Below, piece after piece: positions 54,668 through 63,111 of a DNA stretch of 64,000 nt (position 1 is its first letter; the number at the start of each line of letters is the position of its first letter). The DNA lies in assembly GCF_030285925.1 (NCBI RefSeq), contig NZ_CP127251.1:1674001-1738000 (forward strand), in the 5' to 3' direction. Source of the DNA: Devosia sp. YIM 151766. GTDB taxonomy: Bacteria; Pseudomonadota; Alphaproteobacteria; Rhizobiales; Devosiaceae. The notes under the pieces are model-generated. The model saw only the letters and a list, made by a program, of their open reading frames with translations, was not told the DNA's origin and ran no database searches. Made by a program: the position numbers and the translations under genes.

Positions 54668-55360
54668 CTACAGCGCCGTACCCGGCTCGACGTGAACGCC
54701 CGGGCCCATGGTGGAGCTGACGGCGACCTTCTTGACATAGGTGCCCTTGGCGCCGGCCGGCTTGGACTTCACGACGGCGTCGGTGAACGCCTTGATGTTC
54801 TGCAACAGCGCTTCCTCGGAGAAGGACACCTTGCCGACGCCGGCATGGATGATCCCGGCCTTCTCGACGCGATACTCGACCGCACCGCCCTTGGCGGCGC
54901 CGACAGCACCCTTGACGTCCATGGTCACGGTGCCGACCTTGGGGTTCGGCATCAGGTTGCGCGGGCCCAGGATCTTACCGAGACGACCGACCAGCGGCAT
55001 CATGTCCGGGGTGGCGATGCAGCGATCGAAATCGATCTTGCCGCTCTGGATGGTTTCCATCAGGTCTTCAGCGCCCACGATATCGGCGCCGGCGGCCGTG
55101 GCTTCGTCGGCCTTGGCACCACGGGCGAACACGGCGACGCGAACGGTCTTGCCGGTGCCATTGGGCAGGCTGACGACGCCGCGGACCATCTGGTCGGCGT
55201 GACGCGGATCGACGCCCAGATTCATGGCGATCTCGATGGATTCGTCGAACTTGGCCGAAGCCTTGGATTTTACCAGCTTGACGGCCTCTTCGAGGCTGTA
55301 GAGCTTGTTGCGGTCGATGCCATCACGGGCAGCGGCGACCCTCTTTGCGATCTTTGCCAT
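54668..55360 (-). CDS. rplA: 50S ribosomal protein L1
   Basis: L1 of 230 residues, forming the mobile L1 stalk and, in E. coli, repressing the L11 operon. [60 protein letters not shown] and the C-terminal [20 protein letters not shown] are diagnostic. It is five bases after rplK. Confidence 0.99.
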   Translation of the reverse strand: MAKIAKRVAAARDGIDRNKLYSLEEAVKLVKSKASAKFDESIEIAMNLGVDPRHADQMVRGVVSLPNGTGKTVRVAVFARGAKADEATAAGADIVGAEDLMETIQSGKIDFDRCIATPDMMPLVGRLGKILGPRNLMPNPKVGTVTMDVKGAVGAAKGGAVEYRVEKAGIIHAGVGKVSFSEEALLQNIKAFTDAVVKSKPAGAKGTYVKKVAVSSTMGPGVHVEPGTAL

Positions 55361-55365
55361 ATCTA

Positions 55366-55794
55366 TCAGCCCTCGACCTGGATGCCCATGGACCGCGCGG
55401 AACCGGCGATCATGGTCATTGCGGTCTCAACGTCATCGGCGTTGAGATCCTTCATCTTCTTCTCGGCGATGTCGCGCAGCTGCGCCTGCGAGAGGCTGCC
55501 GGCGCTCTCCTTGCCCGGAAGCTTCGAGCCGGACTTGAGGTCCAGCGCCTTCTTGATGAAATAGGTCACCGGCGGCTGCTTCATCTCGAAGGTGAAGCTC
55601 TTGTCGGCATAGGCGGTGATCACGGTGGGAATGGGCGAGCCCTTTTCCAGCTCCTGCGTGGCCGCATTGAAGGCCTTGCAGAATTCCATGATGTTCAGGC
55701 CGCGCTGGCCCAGGGCAGGACCGATCGGGGGCGACGGCGTGGCGGAGCCAGCCGGCACCTGGAGCTTGATATAGCCCGTAATTTTCTTAGCCAT
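55366..55794 (-). CDS. rplK: 50S ribosomal protein L11
   Basis: L11 of 142 residues, in the GTPase-associated centre; needed for the stringent response. [20 protein letters not shown] with [20 protein letters not shown], then [20 protein letters not shown], and the C-terminal [20 protein letters not shown] are present. The N-terminal proline-rich segment is intact. Confidence 0.99.
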   Translation of the reverse strand: MAKKITGYIKLQVPAGSATPSPPIGPALGQRGLNIMEFCKAFNAATQELEKGSPIPTVITAYADKSFTFEMKQPPVTYFIKKALDLKSGSKLPGKESAGSLSQAQLRDIAEKKMKDLNADDVETAMTMIAGSARSMGIQVEG

Positions 55795-55911
55795 TGTTCA
55801 TCCTTACAGTTTGCCCCGAAGGGCAGTTGATGCCGTGGTGCGGTTTCCTGGCGCCGGCTAAGCGCCATCCCCTTCCACGGGTTTCCGACCGAGCGAAGCC
55901 GATCGGGCTGG

Positions 55912-56442
55912 TCAGGCTTTTTCGACCTGACCATATTCGAGCTCCACCGGAGTGGGGCGACCGAAAATCGAGACCTCGACCTTGAGGCGGGAGCGTTCCT
56001 CGTCCACCTCTTCGACGATGCCGTTGAAGCTGGCAAAGGGACCGTCCGACACGCGCACGTTCTCGCCCACTTCGAAGCTGATGGAGGGCTTGGGACGGTC
56101 CACGCCTTCCTGCACCTGTTGCAGGATCGACATGGCCTCGCTCTCCGAAATCGGCACGGGCCTGTTGTCCGCGCCCAAAAAACCGGTGACCTTGGGGGTG
56201 GTCTTGATCAGATGGAACGCCTCGTCGGTCATGTCCATCTTGACCAGCACATAGCCCGGGAAGAACTTGCGCTCGGCATCCACCTTGCGGCCACGGCGGA
56301 TCTCGACGACCTTCTCGGTCGGCACGATCACGTCTTCAAACAGGTGTTCGAGCTTCTTCTGCGCAACTTTCTGACGGATATCGTCCGCCACTTTACGCTC
56401 GAAGTTCGAATAAGCCTGAACGATATACCAGCGCTTGGCCAT
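55912..56442 (-). CDS. nusG: transcription termination/antitermination protein NusG
   Basis: Binds RNA polymerase and couples it to Rho or to the ribosome through S10. The 176-residue protein has the NGN domain ([40 protein letters not shown]) and a KOW domain ([20 protein letters not shown]), ending LEYGQVEKA. It lies 40 bases after secE and 117 before rplK. Confidence 0.98.
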   Translation of the reverse strand: MAKRWYIVQAYSNFERKVADDIRQKVAQKKLEHLFEDVIVPTEKVVEIRRGRKVDAERKFFPGYVLVKMDMTDEAFHLIKTTPKVTGFLGADNRPVPISESEAMSILQQVQEGVDRPKPSISFEVGENVRVSDGPFASFNGIVEEVDEERSRLKVEVSIFGRPTPVELEYGQVEKA

Positions 56443-56482
56443 AAAGCGTCGCCGCTCCCAATAGATCCATAGACTGATCCGC

Positions 56483-56677
56483 TTAGCGGATCGACAGCAG
56501 CAAGGACACGAGCCAGGAAATGACCTGATCGGCCAGCAGGAAGAACAGGCTGGCCAGGATGACCAGCACTATGACCATGACGGTCGAGATCAGGACCTCG
56601 TTCCGGCTGGGCCAGGTAACCTTGCTGACTTCCGAGCGAACCTGCTGGAGAAACTTGATCGGGTTCGTGCGGGCCAT
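56483..56677 (-). CDS. secE: preprotein translocase subunit SecE
   Basis: Short 64-residue SecE with one membrane helix (about 31-53), the minimal form common in alphaproteobacteria. [20 protein letters not shown] and the [14 protein letters not shown] junction between the amphipathic and membrane helices are the family mark. ATG at 56677 is chosen over a longer frame to 56710. It is the first gene of the 31-kb block. Confidence 0.95.
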   Translation of the reverse strand: MARTNPIKFLQQVRSEVSKVTWPSRNEVLISTVMVIVLVILASLFFLLADQVISWLVSLLLSIR

Positions 56678-56934
56678 AGATAAACAACTCGTAACTTGGT
56701 GCAAAACCAAAGGCCGCGCAGGAATCCCGCACGGCTAGAGACCGGCTATCTAGAGGCTTTGCCGGCATATTGCAACAGGCAAGCCCAGAGAATCGTCGCA
56801 GCCCGCACCCGCCAAAACCACGAAACTGTAAAGGATAAGTGCAAAACCGCGCGAATTGCTCTTGCCAGCGGCCCCGCATTGGCTTTGGATCGAAATGTGC
56901 CCAAAAAACGGCAAAGCTCATGGAGGGGAGAGCG

Positions 56935-57201
56935 ATGTCTTTCGAAGTCGTTGGCTGCCAGCTCCTGCATTTCGGTCCGCACCGGGCGCTGCCCAACCGG
57001 ATCACCGGCGCGGTACGCGTCCGTATCCGCGAGCATCTCATGGGCAATACGACGCAATATTCGCTCGATCTCAAGGTCAAGGCCGATTGCGGCCGCGTTC
57101 CGCACGATCAGGTCCGCACCGCCCTGCTCTCCCATGCCGCCCATCAATTGAACCGGCTCAAGGCGCGCCATATCGGCAAGCTGCCGGCCGCCGCCGAGTA
57201 A
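56935..57201 (+). CDS. hypothetical protein (88 residues)
   Basis: A small soluble protein, not recognised. GGAGGGGAG lies just before ATG at 56935, a strong ribosome site, which supports it as a real gene. The sequence is basic and His-rich (GCQLLHFGPHRALPNRITGA, HLMGNTTQYSLDLKV) and ends in AAAE. It is divergent from secE and stands alone before the tRNA-Trp. An RNA- or nucleotide-related role is possible but not shown. Confidence 0.6.
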   Translation: MSFEVVGCQLLHFGPHRALPNRITGAVRVRIREHLMGNTTQYSLDLKVKADCGRVPHDQVRTALLSHAAHQLNRLKARHIGKLPAAAE

Positions 57202-57263
57202 TCGTCTTCTTTGTGATGGAACGCCGCGCCCGGCGCGTCATTGTCTCCCCAGAGGAGGAGAGA

Positions 57264-57398
57264 ATGGCCGTCCTGATGATTCTTGGCGTCACCGCCGTCC
57301 TGGCCGCGCTTACCGCCCGGCGCACCATATTGTCCGGTCGGGGGCGGGCAATTCGACGCACAATTCCGCAGCGGCAAAACGGCTGGCCAGCAAACTGA
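57264..57398 (+). CDS. small hydrophobic protein (44 residues)
   Basis: A very short reading frame preceded by a near-perfect Shine-Dalgarno (agaggaggaga). It starts MAVLMILGVTAVLAALTARR, a single membrane helix, followed by a basic Arg-rich tail. It sits 62 bases after the hypothetical gene at 56935 and before tRNA-Trp. The strong ribosome site is the main support; it could be a membrane micropeptide or chance. Confidence 0.35.
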   Translation: MAVLMILGVTAVLAALTARRTILSGRGRAIRRTIPQRQNGWPAN

Positions 57399-57511
57399 GC
57401 GTTTCCTACGGTCATCCAATGGCCGCTATAGCGCGGCCAAGAAACCCGCTTTCCAGCGCGCGGACCCACTTGCATCGCGGCGGCTTTGGCTTTAGACACG
57501 GCCTCGCCTGA

Positions 57512-57587
57512 AGGGGTTTAGCTCAGTTGGTAGAGCATCGGTCTCCAAAACCGAGGGTCGTGGGTTCGAGTCCCCCAGCCCCTGCCA
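57512..57587 (+). tRNA. tRNA-Trp(CCA)
   Basis: A 76-nt tRNA including the encoded CCA. Acceptor AGGGGTT pairs with AGCCCCT with one G-T pair; the D-arm reads GCTCAGTTGGTAGAGC; the anticodon loop CTCCAAA gives anticodon CCA; the T-arm contains GGGTTCGAGTCCC. In many bacteria tRNA-Trp lies just upstream of secE on the same strand; here it is on the opposite strand about 830 bases away. Confidence 0.97.
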
Positions 57588-57670
57588 GGCCCGATTTTCC
57601 GATATTGTCATGTGGATGTCCGCGATAGCGTCTTGATGCCGCCGGGGCGCATCGGCGTCCGGCGCCACTC

Positions 57671-57749
57671 GTCACCCTCGCGCTTGACGTGAGGGGTCTG
57701 CGTGTGTCGCCGCTCCTGCAAGAGCCCTCGCGTCAAGCGCGAGGGTGAC
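57671..57749. repeat. perfect 18-bp inverted repeat
   Basis: Arms gtcaccctcgcgcttgac (57671-57688) and its exact complement (57732-57749) are separated by 43 bases. Part of the 355-base gap between tRNA-Trp and pcaF, which holds no gene. The gtcaccctcgcgcttgac motif is another dispersed alphaproteobacterial extragenic palindrome. Confidence 0.8.
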
Positions 57750-57850
57750 GATCGGGGGTGAAGGAGCAAGGTGCAGGATAACGCGCGCCGGCGCTCGGCT
57801 TGCTTGTCAGTTCACCGCGCTTCACACCATTGCGTCCGGCCTCACTAGAG

Positions 57851-57914
57851 CTCATCCTGAGCCCGTCGACGGCACGGTGCGAACCGACCCATGGTTCGAC
57901 AGGCTCACCATGAG
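57851..57914. repeat. inverted repeat of the ctcatcctgagc type
   Basis: Arms ctcatcctgagcccgtcga (57851-57869) and tcgacaggctcaccatgag (57896-57914) agree at 16 of 19 positions. Such elements are common between genes in Hyphomicrobiales. It lies 29 bases downstream of the pcaF stop and may form the transcript end. Confidence 0.75.
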
Positions 57915-57942
57915 GTCTGCGAGGGCTGGGCCCGCGGGATTT

Positions 57943-59145
57943 TTAGACCCGCTCCAGCGCCAGGGCGATGCCCTGCCCTACGCCAATGCACATCGTTGCC
58001 AAAGCCAGCTTTTTGCCGGTGAGGTTCAGTTCCAGCGCCGCCGTGCCGGCGATGCGGGCGCCGGACATGCCTAGGGGATGGCCGAGGGCGATGGCGCCGC
58101 CATTGGGGTTCACATGAGCGCTGTCTTCGGCGATGCCCAATTCGCGCAGCACGGCGATGCCCTGGCTGGCAAAGGCTTCGTTGAGCTCCACGATGTCGAA
58201 ATCGCCGGGGGCGAGGCCGAGGCGGGCGCAGAGCTTGCGGGTGGCGGGAGCCGGCCCCATGCCCATGATGCGCGGCGGTACGCCCGCCGTCGCGCCGCCG
58301 AGAATGCGGGCAATGGGGGTGAGGCCATGCTTTTTCGCCGCCGCCTCCGAGGCGACGATCAGCGCCGCCGCTCCGTCATTGACGCCGGAGGCATTGCCGG
58401 CGGTGACCGAGCCATCGGGAAATAGCGGGCGCAGCCTGGCCAGGGTCTCGACGCTGGTGCCGGCGCGCGGATGCTCATCCTTGTCGACCACGATGGGATC
58501 GCCCTTTTTCTGTGGAATGACGACCGGGGCGATTTCGCGGGCCAGCCGGCCATTGTGCTGGGCGGCGGCGGCTTTTTCCTGGCTGCGCGCGGCGAATTCG
58601 TCCTGGTCTTGCCGGCTCACCCCATAGTCCCGCGCCACGTTCTCGCCGGTCTCAGGCATGGAATCGGTGCCATGGGCCGCCCGCATCAGCGGATTGACGA
58701 AGCGCCAGCCGATAGTGGTGTCATAGATTTCGGCATTGCGGGAAAAAGCCGTCTCGGCCTTGGGCAGCACGAAGGGGGCGCGGGACATGGATTCGGTGCC
58801 CCCGGCAATCACCAGCTCGGCCTCGCCGGATTTTATGGCGCGGGCGGCGGCGATCACCGCATCCATGCCGGAGCCGCAAAGGCGGTTGATGGTGGTGCCG
58901 GTGACGCCGACCGGCAGCCCGGCCAGCAAGAGGCTCATGCGGGCGACATTGCGATTGTCCTCGCCGGCCTGGTTGGCATTGCCGAAAATGACATCGTCGA
59001 CCGCCTCCCAGTCGACGCCAGTATGCGCCGCCATCAGCGCCTTGAGCGGAATGGCGCCGAGATCGTCGGGGCGGACGGCGGACAGGGCCCCGCCGAAACG
59101 GCCAATGGGCGTGCGGATATAGGCGCAGATAAAGGCTTCGCTCAT
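57943..59145 (-). CDS. pcaF: 3-oxoadipyl-CoA / acetyl-CoA C-acyltransferase (PcaF type)
   Basis: Thiolase that cleaves 3-oxoadipyl-CoA to succinyl-CoA and acetyl-CoA, last step of the beta-ketoadipate pathway. The 400-residue enzyme has the nucleophile Cys90 ([11 protein letters not shown]), the ELNEAFASQ motif, His356 ([14 protein letters not shown]) and Cys386 (MCIGVGQG). The start [20 protein letters not shown] and the pcaIJ neighbours favour PcaF over a general thiolase. It starts one base after the pcaJ stop. Confidence 0.93.
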   Translation of the reverse strand: MSEAFICAYIRTPIGRFGGALSAVRPDDLGAIPLKALMAAHTGVDWEAVDDVIFGNANQAGEDNRNVARMSLLLAGLPVGVTGTTINRLCGSGMDAVIAAARAIKSGEAELVIAGGTESMSRAPFVLPKAETAFSRNAEIYDTTIGWRFVNPLMRAAHGTDSMPETGENVARDYGVSRQDQDEFAARSQEKAAAAQHNGRLAREIAPVVIPQKKGDPIVVDKDEHPRAGTSVETLARLRPLFPDGSVTAGNASGVNDGAAALIVASEAAAKKHGLTPIARILGGATAGVPPRIMGMGPAPATRKLCARLGLAPGDFDIVELNEAFASQGIAVLRELGIAEDSAHVNPNGGAIALGHPLGMSGARIAGTAALELNLTGKKLALATMCIGVGQGIALALERV

Positions 59146-59146
59146 G

Positions 59147-59818
59147 TCAAAGCTCCGGGGCGGCGAGATCGCCGATAGTGTCGGGCAGGACCAGTTCGGC
59201 GCCGGTTACCGATTGCAGCTCGTCCACGCTGATGCCGGCCAGCTTTTCGCGCAGCACGAAGCGCTGGTTCTCGATATCGACGACCGCAAGGCTGGTATAG
59301 ACGCGGGTGACGCAGCCCACGCCGGTCAGCGGCAGGGCGCAGCGTTTCACCAGTTTGGGCCGGCCATCCTTGGTGACGTGATCGGTGATGACGGCGACGC
59401 GCTTGGCGCCATGCACCAGGTCCATGGCGCCGCCCACCGCCGGCACCCCCTTCGGGCCGGTGGACCAATTGGCGAGATCGCCGTTTTCGGCCACTTCATA
59501 AGTGCCCAGGATCGCCACATCCAGATGCCCGCCCCGCACCATGGCGAAGCTGTCGGCATGATGGAAGAATGCCGCGCCGGGCTTGAGACTGATCGCCTTC
59601 TTGCCGGCATTGATCAGGTCCCAATCCTCCTCGCCCGCTGCCGGGCTTTCACCGAAATTGAGCACGCCGTTCTCGGTGTGAAAAATCGCCTGCCGGCCCG
59701 GCGGCTGGAATTTGGCCACCATTTCGGGAAAGCCGATGCCCAGATTGACATAGGCCCCGTCCTCGATGTCCTGCGCGGCCCGCCAGGCGATCTGAGCGTT
59801 GGAGAGTTTCGTGCTCAT
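59147..59818 (-). CDS. pcaJ: 3-oxoacid (3-oxoadipate) CoA-transferase subunit B
   Basis: Beta subunit of the succinyl-CoA:3-oxoadipate CoA-transferase, 223 residues. It carries the catalytic Glu49 in FHTENGVLNFG, DGAYVNLGIGFPEMVAKF near the start, and GGHLDVAILGTYEVAENGDL then GVPAVGGAMDLVHGAKRVAV, typical of family I CoA-transferase B chains. It overlaps pcaI by four bases (ATGA) and abuts pcaF. Acetoacetate transferases look alike; context supports 3-oxoadipate. Confidence 0.92.
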   Translation of the reverse strand: MSTKLSNAQIAWRAAQDIEDGAYVNLGIGFPEMVAKFQPPGRQAIFHTENGVLNFGESPAAGEEDWDLINAGKKAISLKPGAAFFHHADSFAMVRGGHLDVAILGTYEVAENGDLANWSTGPKGVPAVGGAMDLVHGAKRVAVITDHVTKDGRPKLVKRCALPLTGVGCVTRVYTSLAVVDIENQRFVLREKLAGISVDELQSVTGAELVLPDTIGDLAAPEL

Positions 59819-60537
59819 GAATAGACCGCTCCTTCGCGCATCAGCGCCTCTTCCTGCCGGGCATCGGCGACCTCGACCACGCGGGTGACGAATATGCCGG
59901 GGGTGACCACCACTTCCGGGTCGATCTCCCCCGGCGCCACGATCCGGCTCGCCTGCACGATAGTGAGCGCGGCGGCAGCGGCCATCAGCGGCGAGAAATT
60001 GCGCGCCGCCTTGCGGAAAGTGAGATTGCCCAGACTATCGGCCAGTTCCGCCTTGAGGATGGTGGCATCGGCCTTGAGCCAGCGCTCCTGCACATAATGC
60101 TTGCCGTCGAACTCGGCCACCGGCTTGCCTGCCGCGACATCGGTGCCATAGCTGGCCGGCGTGTAGAAGGCGGGAATACCGGCGCCGCCGGCGCGGATGC
60201 GCTCGGCCAAAGTACCCTGCGGCACCAGTTCGAGCTCGATCTCGCCGGCCAGGTATTTTTCGGTAAAGGCGCGCGGATCGGCCGAGCGCGGGAACGAGCA
60301 GATCATCTTCGCCACCATGCCGGCATCGATCATCGCGGCGATGCCGATCCGGCCATTGCCGGCATTGTTGTTGATGAGTGTCAGGTTCTTGGGGCTGCCC
60401 GTGGCCTTGAACCGGTCGATAAGCGCGTGGATGAGCTCGATCGGCGCGCCGGAGCCGCCGAAACCGCCCACCATCAGGCGCATGCCGTCTTCGATTCCCG
60501 CCAGGGCGCTGGCGAGATCGGGGAAGGTCTTGTCCAT
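59815..60537 (-). CDS. pcaI: 3-oxoacid (3-oxoadipate) CoA-transferase subunit A
   Basis: Alpha subunit of the same CoA-transferase, 240 residues. The oxyanion-loop motif GGFGGSGAPIELI lies at about 24-36, followed by LTLINNNAGNGRIGIAAMID and GAGIPAFYTPASYGTDVAAG. ATG at 60537 (MDKTFPD) is used; seven further residues upstream are unlikely. It is the first gene of pcaI-pcaJ-pcaF, divergent from the IclR regulator with a palindrome between them. Confidence 0.92.
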   Translation of the reverse strand: MDKTFPDLASALAGIEDGMRLMVGGFGGSGAPIELIHALIDRFKATGSPKNLTLINNNAGNGRIGIAAMIDAGMVAKMICSFPRSADPRAFTEKYLAGEIELELVPQGTLAERIRAGGAGIPAFYTPASYGTDVAAGKPVAEFDGKHYVQERWLKADATILKAELADSLGNLTFRKAARNFSPLMAAAAALTIVQASRIVAPGEIDPEVVVTPGIFVTRVVEVADARQEEALMREGAVYS

Positions 60538-60602
60538 GATGCTTTTTCCTTTTCGCAAGGCTCGCGCCGATTATGGCCCTCCCCGCTTGGCCGGCAATGG
60601 CA

Positions 60603-60641
60603 TTTGTGCGATATGCTGCATTTGTTGACATATCGCACAAA
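60603..60641. promoter_or_regulatory. perfect inverted repeat, candidate PcaR operator
   Basis: A 13-bp arm tttgtgcgatatg (60603-60615) is repeated exactly in reverse complement at 60629-60641, with a 13-base spacer. It lies between pcaI and the divergent regulator, 11 bases before the regulator ATG, so a bound protein could control both. IclR-type regulators commonly bind such palindromes. Confidence 0.8.
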
Positions 60642-60651
60642 CGGGGGCGCG

Positions 60652-61407
60652 ATGCTGGAACGGGACATTATGGGCGGGCTGGCCAAGGGCTTGCTGGCCA
60701 TCGAGACTTTTACGGCGGATCGTCCGCGCCAATCCATCGCCGAAGTGTCCGCTGCGTCCGGCCTCGACCGGGCCACGGCGCGCCGCTGCCTGCTGACGCT
60801 GGCCCATCTCGGCTATGCCGATTATGATGGTAAATATTTCACCCTGACGCCCCGCATCTTGCGGCTGGGCACGGCCTGCCTCGCCAGCATGCCGCTGCCG
60901 CAAATGGTGCAGCCGCTGCTCGTCCGCCTGTCGGATGCATTGGGCGAGAGTTCCTCGGTGTCGATTCTCGATGGCGCGGAAATCGTCTATGTGGCGCGCG
61001 CGGCCCAGCGCAAGGTGATGTCCATCGCCCTGATGCCCGGCTCGCGTCTGCCCGCCTTCTGCACCTCGATGGGAAGAATCATGCTGGCGGCGCTGCCGGA
61101 AACGGAAGCCCGGGCCATTCTAGACGCTTCGCCGCTGGTGGCGCGGACGCGTTATACCAGGACCGATCCGGCCGCGGTGATGCAGGAACTCGCGGCGATC
61201 CGCAGCGAGGGCTTCGCGCTGATCGACCAGGAAGTGGAACTGGGCCTGCGCTCCATTGCCGTGCCGGTGCTCAATGCCCGCGGCATCACCCTGGCGGCGC
61301 TCAATATCGGCGTCCCCGCGACCCAGGACAGCGTGGCGGACCTTGCCACCCTCTACCTGCCCGCCATGAAACAGGTGCAAGCCGAATTGCGGGCGGTTCT
61401 GCGCTGA
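60652..61407 (+). CDS. pcaR: IclR family transcriptional regulator (PcaR/PcaU-like)
   Basis: A 251-residue regulator. The N-terminal winged helix (about 8-70) reads LAKGLLAIETFTADRPRQSI then AEVSAASGLDRATARRCLLT. The C-terminal effector domain (about 80-250) has SMGRIMLAALPETEARAILD and LIDQEVELGLRSIAVPVLNA, typical of PcaR, PcaU and PobR. It is divergent from pcaIJF and likely responds to 3-oxoadipate or protocatechuate. ATG at 60652 is chosen because the frame upstream runs antisense over pcaI. Confidence 0.92.
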   Translation: MLERDIMGGLAKGLLAIETFTADRPRQSIAEVSAASGLDRATARRCLLTLAHLGYADYDGKYFTLTPRILRLGTACLASMPLPQMVQPLLVRLSDALGESSSVSILDGAEIVYVARAAQRKVMSIALMPGSRLPAFCTSMGRIMLAALPETEARAILDASPLVARTRYTRTDPAAVMQELAAIRSEGFALIDQEVELGLRSIAVPVLNARGITLAALNIGVPATQDSVADLATLYLPAMKQVQAELRAVLR

Positions 61408-61511
61408 GAGGAGTTTGGACAAGTTCGTCGGGTTTTCCGGTCGATATGGAAGATTGCCGCGCTGCGCCGCACTTATGTGCTAAGCCGCTGGCCAACCGAG
61501 AAGGATGCGCC

Positions 61512-61745
61512 ATGCCGACACTGTATTATGTTCAGGGCTTTCGACAGAAAGGCCGCCGGATGGAGCCGGACCAGCCGCAACAGGTCAAATCGGCGGAGGC
61601 CGCCATCGCCACGGCCGAGCGCATCGCCCCCTCGCGCGCCGGCGTCTGGGCCTATTCGGCCGATGTTGATGTCGAGGCCGACACCTATGACGAGCCTCAG
61701 GTGCTGTTCAAAGCCGGCATCCTGCCGGCGGGCGTGGCGGACTGA
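61512..61745 (+). CDS. hypothetical protein (77 residues)
   Basis: A small acidic soluble protein (PTLYYVQGFRQKGRRMEPDQ, then AEAAIATAERIAPSRAGVWA and DVDVEADTYDEPQVLFKAGI). The pattern of a conserved small alphaproteobacterial protein is likely, but no family name is recalled. ATG at 61512 follows GAGAAGG. It lies 104 bases after pcaR on the same strand and may be cotranscribed or separate. Confidence 0.65.
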   Translation: MPTLYYVQGFRQKGRRMEPDQPQQVKSAEAAIATAERIAPSRAGVWAYSADVDVEADTYDEPQVLFKAGILPAGVAD

Positions 61746-61881
61746 CCCGGCCGCGGGCCAGCTTCGCAGCATCGATCCGCGTCCGGGCCGTGTTCCGGCC
61801 CGGGGCCTTCTTCAGCCATCGGCAAATGGCAGCCCCGGGATTTCACCGGGGCCACCAGATTTCAGCGCCAGACCAGCTCGC

Positions 61882-62376
61882 CTAGGGCGTCGTGGTCTCG
61901 GCTTCAGGGGCAGCGTCCGCATCGGGCGCGACATCCGTGGAAGGCGCCGGGACGACAGGATCGGCTTCGATCACTTCGCCTTCTTCGATCACTTCCCCGG
62001 ACTCGACAACGGGCAATTCCACGGGTTCGAGTTCGCCCACCATTCTCGCACACAGCGTTGCCGTTGAGGCGACGGCGGCGGTGCTGTCGGGCATGATCGC
62101 CCAAGGGCCCGCCTCGATGAAGCCCCGGCGCTGGGTATTGCTCGAAATCGCCTTCAGCGCTTCGAGATTTTCCCGGGCATTTTCATCGGCCAGGAAATTC
62201 TGAACGCAGATTGCAGCGGCCAGATCCGTCCGGCTTGCATCCGCTGCCGCTTGCGCACTCGCCTGGGCCGATCCGCCAGTGACCCACCCTCCCCATGCAA
62301 AGCCTATGACTGCTACGACGATGCCGCCGGCTACCGCGCCGTAAGCTGCGGGCTTGATCCATTCAGGGATGTTCAT
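61882..62376 (-). CDS. hypothetical single-pass membrane protein with acidic Pro/Ala tail
   Basis: A 164-residue protein with one N-terminal membrane helix (about 10-32: AYGAVAGGIVVAVIGFAWGG), an Ala/Gln-rich region, one domain containing CVQNFLADENARENLEALKA and TLCARMVGEL with two cysteines that may pair, and an acidic Pro/Glu/Ala tail (VVESGEVIEEGEVIEADPVV). ATG at 62376 is used; the longer frame overlaps non-coding DNA. It resembles small envelope proteins often seen in Rhizobiales, function unknown. Confidence 0.7.
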   Translation of the reverse strand: MNIPEWIKPAAYGAVAGGIVVAVIGFAWGGWVTGGSAQASAQAAADASRTDLAAAICVQNFLADENARENLEALKAISSNTQRRGFIEAGPWAIMPDSTAAVASTATLCARMVGELEPVELPVVESGEVIEEGEVIEADPVVPAPSTDVAPDADAAPEAETTTP

Positions 62377-62534
62377 GAAGGTCCGATCAGTTCGGAGATG
62401 GACGGCATCATCGCCGCCTGGCCCCAAGCTACCACGCCGTTCCGTCATTCCCTAATGAAGGCGCCGAGGTGCCGAAGAACTGGTGGCTTTTTGAAGCGAA
62501 GGAGCGACCGATGTCTCCGACTTGGCGCGGAGAA

Positions 62535-62608
62535 TGGAGCGGGTAGCGGGAATCGAACCCGCGTATTCAGCTTGGAAGGCTGCTGCTCTACCATTGAGCT
62601 ATACCCGC
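62535..62608 (-). tRNA. tRNA-Gly(TCC)
   Basis: A 74-nt tRNA with acceptor GCGGGTA pairing TACCCGC, D-arm GCTCAATGGTAGAGC, anticodon loop CTTCCAA giving anticodon TCC, T-arm GGGTTCGATTCCC and encoded CCA. It is head-to-head with tRNA-Tyr, 197 bases away on the other strand. Confidence 0.97.
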
Positions 62609-62805
62609 CCGAGGGCGAAGCCACGGCCCTCGCTTAGCAAGATCGTCCACAAGCTGGCAAGACCATGCGGCCTTCACGCCCGATAAAATGGCCATGGCGA
62701 CGAAATCTTAAGGGAGAGAGGCGCTAGGGTGTTGACACCTTTGCGACAGCCCACCATAAACCGGCCCGACGAGACGCATGCGCTTCGTCTCCTGCCCGAA
62801 AATGT

Positions 62806-62890
62806 GGAGGGGTGGGAGAGTGGTTAAATCCATCAGACTGTAAATCTGACGCCTCAGGCTACACTGGTTCGAATCCAGTCCCCTCCACCA
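62806..62890 (+). tRNA. tRNA-Tyr(GTA)
   Basis: An 85-nt class II tRNA: acceptor GGAGGGG pairing CCCCTCC, anticodon arm CAGACTGTAAATCTG giving anticodon GTA, a long variable arm (ACGCCTCAGGCTA), T-loop GGTTCGAATCC and encoded CCA. Its 3' end is a common site for genomic-island integration; the downstream gene has a somewhat different codon pattern. Confidence 0.97.
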
Positions 62891-63111
62891 CCGGCCCAAA
62901 CGGGTTTTGATTTCATTGCCCTTTCTACCGCTGATTTGGCTAACCTTTCCATTAGCCATTCTTGCGTTCGCGCCATACCCTCGCGCCATGCCGTTCGCGA
63001 TTTTGTGTCAACGGCTTCCATTTGCCTTCATCCCTATCAATAACGACGCCGCTTGGTCATCACGTGTTATCCTTTGCTCGGCATCCTCCCTTCGGAAATG
63101 AGGGTTCGGGT

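Noticed and set aside
56678..56800. secE promoter
   Set aside because: A TTGCAA and TAGATA pair with 17-base spacing exists, but the -10 match is too weak to list.
60097..60651. N-terminal extension of the IclR regulator
   Set aside because: It runs antisense over pcaI and through the operator; the family starts near the helix-turn-helix at 60652.
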